Positions 60,324 to 64,000 of a stretch of DNA of 64,000 bases are shown here, one piece after another. Numbering within the stretch: position 1 is the stretch's first letter; each line of letters opens with the position of its first letter. The stretch lies in the NCBI RefSeq assembly GCF_003938655.1, contig NZ_RJJT01000003.1, forward strand, positions 248,001-312,000, read 5' to 3'. The notes below the pieces were generated by a model, which was not told the DNA's origin, made no database searches, and worked only from the letters and a program-made list of their open reading frames with translations. Position numbers and translations under genes: made by a program. The stretch is from Rhizobium pisi. GTDB lineage: Bacteria > Pseudomonadota > Alphaproteobacteria > Rhizobiales > Rhizobiaceae.

Positions 60324-61330
60324 TCCTCAACCGGCTCGCCAAGGATTTCGGCACAGGGCGCGCCGCGGTCAGCGATTTCTCGCTCGACGTGCGCGAGGGC
60401 GGCTTCCTGGCGCTGCTCGGGCCTTCCGGCTGCGGCAAGACGACGGTGCTGCGCATGATCGCCGGTTTCGAAACGCCGAGCGACGGCTCGATCCATCTCG
60501 GCGAGCGGCTGCTGGCCGATGCCTCGAAATCGCTGCCGCCGGAAAAGCGCAACATGGCGATGGTTTTCCAGTCCTATGCGCTCTGGCCGCATATGAGTGT
60601 CGCCGACAATGTCGGCTATCCCCTGAAAGTACGCGGCATATCAGGCGAAGCCTACCGGGCGAAGGTGCGCGATGCCCTCGGCACCGTCCGGCTTGCCGAT
60701 TACGCCGAGAGGCGGCCGGCCGATCTCTCGGGCGGCCAGCGCCAGCGCGTGGCGCTCGCCCGCTGCCTGGTGACATCGCCCGACGTGGTGCTACTCGACG
60801 AACCGCTCGCCAATCTCGACCGGCACCTGAAGCAGGAAATGGAGGAGACGTTCCGCGAGTTCCACCAGCGCTCGGGCGCTGCGATGATCTATGTCACCCA
60901 CGACCAGAGCGAGGCGATGGCGCTGGCAACCGACGTCGCCGTCATGTCGGAAGGCCGCCTGCTGCAGGTGGCGCCGCCGGCCGAGATCTATGCCCGGCCG
61001 GAAGGGCGCATCGTCGGCGGCCTGATCGGACGCGGCGCGATCCTGACGCTGCCGGTCATGGGCGGCGAACGCCAGCTGGAGTGGGACGAGCTTCAGGATG
61101 CGCTGCATGCCGCCAATACCGATGGCGCCGATATCCTCGTGCGGCCGGAGGATGTGATCATCGGCGGCGAGGGCGCGCGAGCAACCGTCGAATCCGTGCT
61201 CTTCGAGGGCGAGCGTTATGCCGTGAAACTGACGCTCGGCAACGGCCAGACGCTGCGCGCCTACAGCCGCGTCGCTGTCGTGCCCGGCGAGGCGGTCCGC
61301 GTCGTCATCCGCGCCGGGTGGCGGCTTTAG
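60311..61330 (+). CDS. ABC transporter ATP-binding protein
   Basis: ATPase of 339 residues: Walker A GPSGCGKTT, Q-loop MVFQSYALWPHMSV, signature LSGGQRQRVALARCL, Walker B VVLLDEPLANLD, switch VTHDQSEAMA, then a TOBE-like C-terminal domain. Of the PotA/FbpC type (CUT1/Fe). Start GTG at 60311 overlaps the permease gene. Completes the importer; substrate undetermined. Confidence 0.93.
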   Translation: MAQLILNRLAKDFGTGRAAVSDFSLDVREGGFLALLGPSGCGKTTVLRMIAGFETPSDGSIHLGERLLADASKSLPPEKRNMAMVFQSYALWPHMSVADNVGYPLKVRGISGEAYRAKVRDALGTVRLADYAERRPADLSGGQRQRVALARCLVTSPDVVLLDEPLANLDRHLKQEMEETFREFHQRSGAAMIYVTHDQSEAMALATDVAVMSEGRLLQVAPPAEIYARPEGRIVGGLIGRGAILTLPVMGGERQLEWDELQDALHAANTDGADILVRPEDVIIGGEGARATVESVLFEGERYAVKLTLGNGQTLRAYSRVAVVPGEAVRVVIRAGWRL

Positions 61331-61361
61331 AGAAGGCGGCGCTAGACTCGTACAGCGACAT

Positions 61362-61583
61362 TCAAAAGCTGAAGCCCGATGAATCGTCGAGAAGAAGCAT
61401 TCCCTTATTCGTCCAGCGGCCACCTAGGGGAGCTGGCTCAACCAGCCCGTAAGCGGCGAGAACCTCGACCGCCAGTTCGCCGGCATACATCGCCTTGTGA
61501 TTCAGATAGCCGTTGCCTTGGCTTATGTATTGTTCACACATCCACGCCAGCGCTTTCAGTATCTCTTTCTCTTCGAGGGTCAC
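61362..61583 (-). CDS. Small protein of unknown function
   Basis: 73-residue protein (MTLEEKEILKALAWMCEQYISQ..., ending GMLLLDDSSGFSF). It has no signal or membrane segment, is acidic-amphipathic, and shows no recognised family. GTG at 61583 is preferred because AGGAG precedes it at 11 bases; the frame opens at 61616. The C-terminal residues resemble a short winged-helix start (LVEPAPLGGRWTNKG). It is convergent with the ATPase gene. Confidence 0.55.
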   Translation of the reverse strand: MTLEEKEILKALAWMCEQYISQGNGYLNHKAMYAGELAVEVLAAYGLVEPAPLGGRWTNKGMLLLDDSSGFSF

Positions 61584-61704
61584 GACTTTTGGGGCTCCTG
61601 CGCACCTAAAATACACAATGAAATCAGAGGCTACATGACTTTAGCGATCATCGCCACCGTCTTGGGATTAGTGGTGCGATGGTTTTGCGGCAACCCAGCC
61701 GAGC

Positions 61705-62073
61705 TCATTCGCCGCCCGAACATTGCCAGCGGATGACGCGGCAGCTGCCGGTCTGCCTGCTGCAACTGCCGATCGCCTGGCGCTGCGCCTCGCGGCGGTC
61801 GTAACCCCAACCGGAGCCCCAGCCGCCGCGATAACCGACGGCGACCGCGCCGCAGCCGTTGCGGAACCAGATGGCGATGCGGCAGTCATTTGCGCTGTCG
61901 TCACAATTGCGCCGGGCGACGGTTTCGGCGGCGCCGCGACTTCCATAGGCATAGGACCAGCCGGTGGCGCCTGATGACGGCGAATAGGCGATGGCGCCAT
62001 AGGTGTCGGCGAGCGCCGGGCCGGCGCCGGCAAGGAGTGTCAGAACTGCAAGCGATGCCAGAATTCGTTTCAT
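61705..62073 (-). CDS. Secreted DUF4189-family protein
   Basis: Exported protein of 122 residues: signal peptide MKRILASLAVLTLLAGAGPALA, then YGAIAYSPSSGATGWSYAYGSRGAAETVARRNC, a pair-of-cysteine repeat pattern, and CAVAVGYRGGWGSGWGYDRREAQRQAI. DUF4189 proteins occur in many proteobacteria, function unknown. Divergent from the endonuclease-family gene. Confidence 0.85.
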   Translation of the reverse strand: MKRILASLAVLTLLAGAGPALADTYGAIAYSPSSGATGWSYAYGSRGAAETVARRNCDDSANDCRIAIWFRNGCGAVAVGYRGGWGSGWGYDRREAQRQAIGSCSRQTGSCRVIRWQCSGGE

Positions 62074-62265
62074 GAAATGTCCCCGCGTGCGAATCGGCGA
62101 TTGCCGTCCGGCAAACTATCAGAGGCCTGTGGCGGAATGTCAGCAGCCTAAGTCATAGCTGGACGCTTTCGGCAAAAGCATCGAGCGTCCGCACTTTTCT
62201 TGGCCGTGCCATCTTTTCCTGCCGCTTCCGCTGGTTAAGGTAGCGCCTGCAACCGGACTCATTCC

Positions 62266-63375
62266 ATGTCGCTTCGCCTCGCCACCTTCAACGTCGAAAA
62301 TCTCCTGACCCGTTTCGATTTCACCGGCTTCCGCAACCAGCTGCGCCAGGACCGCGTCATCAAGCTTTTCGAGGTGTCGAGCGAGGGCGTCTATCAGCAG
62401 CTCGAGCAGGCCCGCGTGATCGCCGCGACCGACGACACCAGGCAGATGACGGCGCTTGCGATCGCCGATGCGGATGCCGATATCCTCTGCCTGCAGGAAA
62501 TCGACAACATGGCCGCGCTTCAGGCCTTCGAATACGGCTATCTCTTCCGCATGGTCGGAAACGGCTACCGGCAGAAATTCCTGGTGGAGGGCAATGACAG
62601 CCGCGGCATCGATGTCGCCGTGCTGATGCGCGAGGAAACGCGCGACGGCCAGAAGATCGAGCTGCAGGATATCAAGAGCCACGCGATGACGACCTATCGC
62701 GATCTCGATCTCTTCGACGAGGAGTTGGCGCTCACCAACCGCATCGACGACAAGATCTTCAAGCGCGATTGCCTGGAACTCGATCTGCTGATCGGCGGCC
62801 GGCCGTTTTCGCTCTATGTCGTGCATTTCAAATCGATGGGCAATCCGCGCGAGGGGCTCGACGGACGGCAATCAACCATGCCGATCCGCCGTGCCGAGGC
62901 GCGCGCCGTGCGCCGCATCATCGAGGACCGCTTCGGCGCCGGCCAGACGGATAAGAAGAGCTTCGCCATCTGCGGCGACATGAATGATTACCAGGAGCGC
63001 GTCGACGTCATCGGCCGCCGCGGCGCCGGCTATCGTTTCGAGCATCAGGACGAGGCCGAAAGCGCGCTCGACGTCTTCAGCCATGACGGCTTTGCCGAAA
63101 ATGTCGTGCGTCGCCGCGAGGCTCTCGACCGCTGGACGCTCTATCACACGCGCGGGCCGCAGGAGCAGTGGCTCTGCCAGCTCGACTATCTCTGGCTCTC
63201 GCCCGCGCTCGCCGCCCACAATGCCGGCCGCCTGCCGGAGATCATCCGCAACGGCCAGCCCTATCGCACCATCTTCCCGCCCGGGCAGGAGGTGGAGCGC
63301 TATCCCCGCACCGGCTGGGATCGGCCGAAGGCCTCCGATCACTGCCCCCTCGTCATGACACTGGATCTCCCCTGA
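62266..63375 (+). CDS. Endonuclease/exonuclease/phosphatase-family protein
   Basis: Mg2+-dependent phosphoesterase of the DNase I-like fold, 369 residues. Metal and catalytic segments: FNVENLL, CLQEIDN, VVHFKSMG, ICGDMNDY, and SDHCPLVMTL. No signal peptide, so cytoplasmic. It may cleave DNA, RNA or a phospholipid headgroup; its close neighbour is the Nudix gene 8 bases downstream, probably the same operon. Confidence 0.9.
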   Translation: MSLRLATFNVENLLTRFDFTGFRNQLRQDRVIKLFEVSSEGVYQQLEQARVIAATDDTRQMTALAIADADADILCLQEIDNMAALQAFEYGYLFRMVGNGYRQKFLVEGNDSRGIDVAVLMREETRDGQKIELQDIKSHAMTTYRDLDLFDEELALTNRIDDKIFKRDCLELDLLIGGRPFSLYVVHFKSMGNPREGLDGRQSTMPIRRAEARAVRRIIEDRFGAGQTDKKSFAICGDMNDYQERVDVIGRRGAGYRFEHQDEAESALDVFSHDGFAENVVRRREALDRWTLYHTRGPQEQWLCQLDYLWLSPALAAHNAGRLPEIIRNGQPYRTIFPPGQEVERYPRTGWDRPKASDHCPLVMTLDLP

Positions 63376-63383
63376 GAACGAAC

Positions 63384-64000
63384 ATGAAAACCAATTTGAA
63401 CGTGAATTTTCCGAACACCGATTTTTCCGATGATTTTGCCGGCTGGCCGCTGGAAGCCACGGTCTTCCCGATCGCCGGCGTCGATCTCAAGGTTATGCCC
63501 GGCACCCATCCCTTCGTCGCCGCCGAGGAAGCGGCGATCCGCGAGAACTGGGTGAAGGAGAGCGCCGCCAACCCGGCGCTCTTCGACGGGCGTCTCGTCT
63601 TCCAGCGGCGGCTGACATTCGGTGAGGATGGAATCTCGGGCGAGGGCTACGTCGTTCCCTTTTCCGCCTTCATGTGGTGGCGCCGCCAGCCTGAGCGCCA
63701 AGGCGGCATTCATATCTTCGCCTATCCGGTGCTCGAAAGCTCCGACGGCGCATTGGTGGCGATCCGCATGGGCGCCCATACCGCCAATCCCGGCCAGGTC
63801 TATTTCGCCGCCGGCTCGCTTGAACCCGAGGATATCGTCGATAACAACTGCGACATCGAAGCCAACATGCGCCGTGAGGTCCACGAGGAGACTGGGCTCG
63901 ATCTCGCCCAATCCGTGGCGGGGCAGGGGCTCTACGCCACGCATGCCAGACGGACGGTGACGCTCATCCGGCTCTTCCGCTTCGACATGACGGCCGACGA
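63384..64000 (+). CDS. Nudix hydrolase-family protein (3' end outside window)
   Basis: Open to the right edge; 205 residues visible. The Nudix box is spaced as GSLEPEDIVDNNCDIEANMRREVHEETGLDL (residue segment about 152-182), containing the REVHEETGL core, with an extra insertion compared with the usual G-x5-E-x7-REU pattern. The N-terminal 140 residues are an additional domain. It begins 8 bases after the phosphoesterase stop. Substrate cannot be told. Confidence 0.82.
   Translation, partial: MKTNLNVNFPNTDFSDDFAGWPLEATVFPIAGVDLKVMPGTHPFVAAEEAAIRENWVKESAANPALFDGRLVFQRRLTFGEDGISGEGYVVPFSAFMWWRRQPERQGGIHIFAYPVLESSDGALVAIRMGAHTANPGQVYFAAGSLEPEDIVDNNCDIEANMRREVHEETGLDLAQSVAGQGLYATHARRTVTLIRLFRFDMTAD

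Overview
The window looks like chromosomal DNA of a rhizobium (Rhizobium etli/leguminosarum type). This rests on G+C-rich coding with dense shadow reading frames, the scattered branched-chain amino acid genes ilvI-ilvH, ilvC and ilvE with rhizobial protein sequences, many small regulators paired with single enzymes, a BA14K-family protein behind an EcfG-type (general stress) promoter motif, and several copies of palindromic intergenic mosaic repeats of the kind known from Rhizobiaceae. No rRNA, tRNA, CRISPR, prophage or insertion sequence was found.

Layout. 1-6.4 kb: end of ilvI, ilvH, a SABATH-like methyltransferase, an aldo/keto reductase, a LysE exporter and a DUF2269/SDR-DoxX pair. 6.8-10.2 kb: a cobalt-type nitrile hydratase operon (alpha with a His-rich N-terminus, beta, activator) facing an anti-sigma/ECF sigma/small secreted protein cluster. 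10.3-17.6 kb: a VOC/cupin/MarR divergon with twin operators, an Rrf2 regulator, a cyclic-nucleotide-type MscS channel, and a CMD-SDR-cupin operon whose promoter carries the same dyad as the rrf2 promoter. 17.7-28.5 kb: RecD-like helicase, MerR-LuxR fusion regulator, pdxJ, a quinone reductase/HxlR pair, MFS/TetR, a MarR-GNAT fusion, a racemase/Lrp pair and the BA14K gene. 28.7-38.8 kb: NDH-2, a Tet(M)-type ribosomal protection protein with a leader ORF, an acyltransferase of lower G+C, ADH/AraC, and a glycosyltransferase plus polytopic membrane protein pair.

38.7-50 kb: two small secreted proteins, a TetR gene next to ilvC, DUF808, MYG1, GT25, a two-component system, a methyltransferase overlapping parDE, vapBC and ilvE. 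50-64 kb: aminotransferase, DUF2278-LTD protein, aldo/keto reductase, OhrR-like regulator with a secreted alpha/beta hydrolase, a CASTOR/POLLUX-related channel, an ABC importer operon, and a secreted DUF4189, nuclease-family and Nudix gene (the last cut by the window edge).

Most of the window is ordinary metabolism plus regulator/enzyme pairs. No single large new system is evident. The best leads are regulatory: the Rrf2 dyad shared by two loci 4 kb apart, the 30-bp-phased MarR twin operator, the leader in front of the tet-like gene, a possible Shine-Dalgarno-sequestering duplication in front of the MarR-GNAT gene, and the box array between the OhrR-like gene and its hydrolase. Protein-level leads are the CASTOR/POLLUX relative, the SABATH methyltransferase and the MerR-LuxR fusion. 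All family assignments come from reading motifs by eye; no database search was run.
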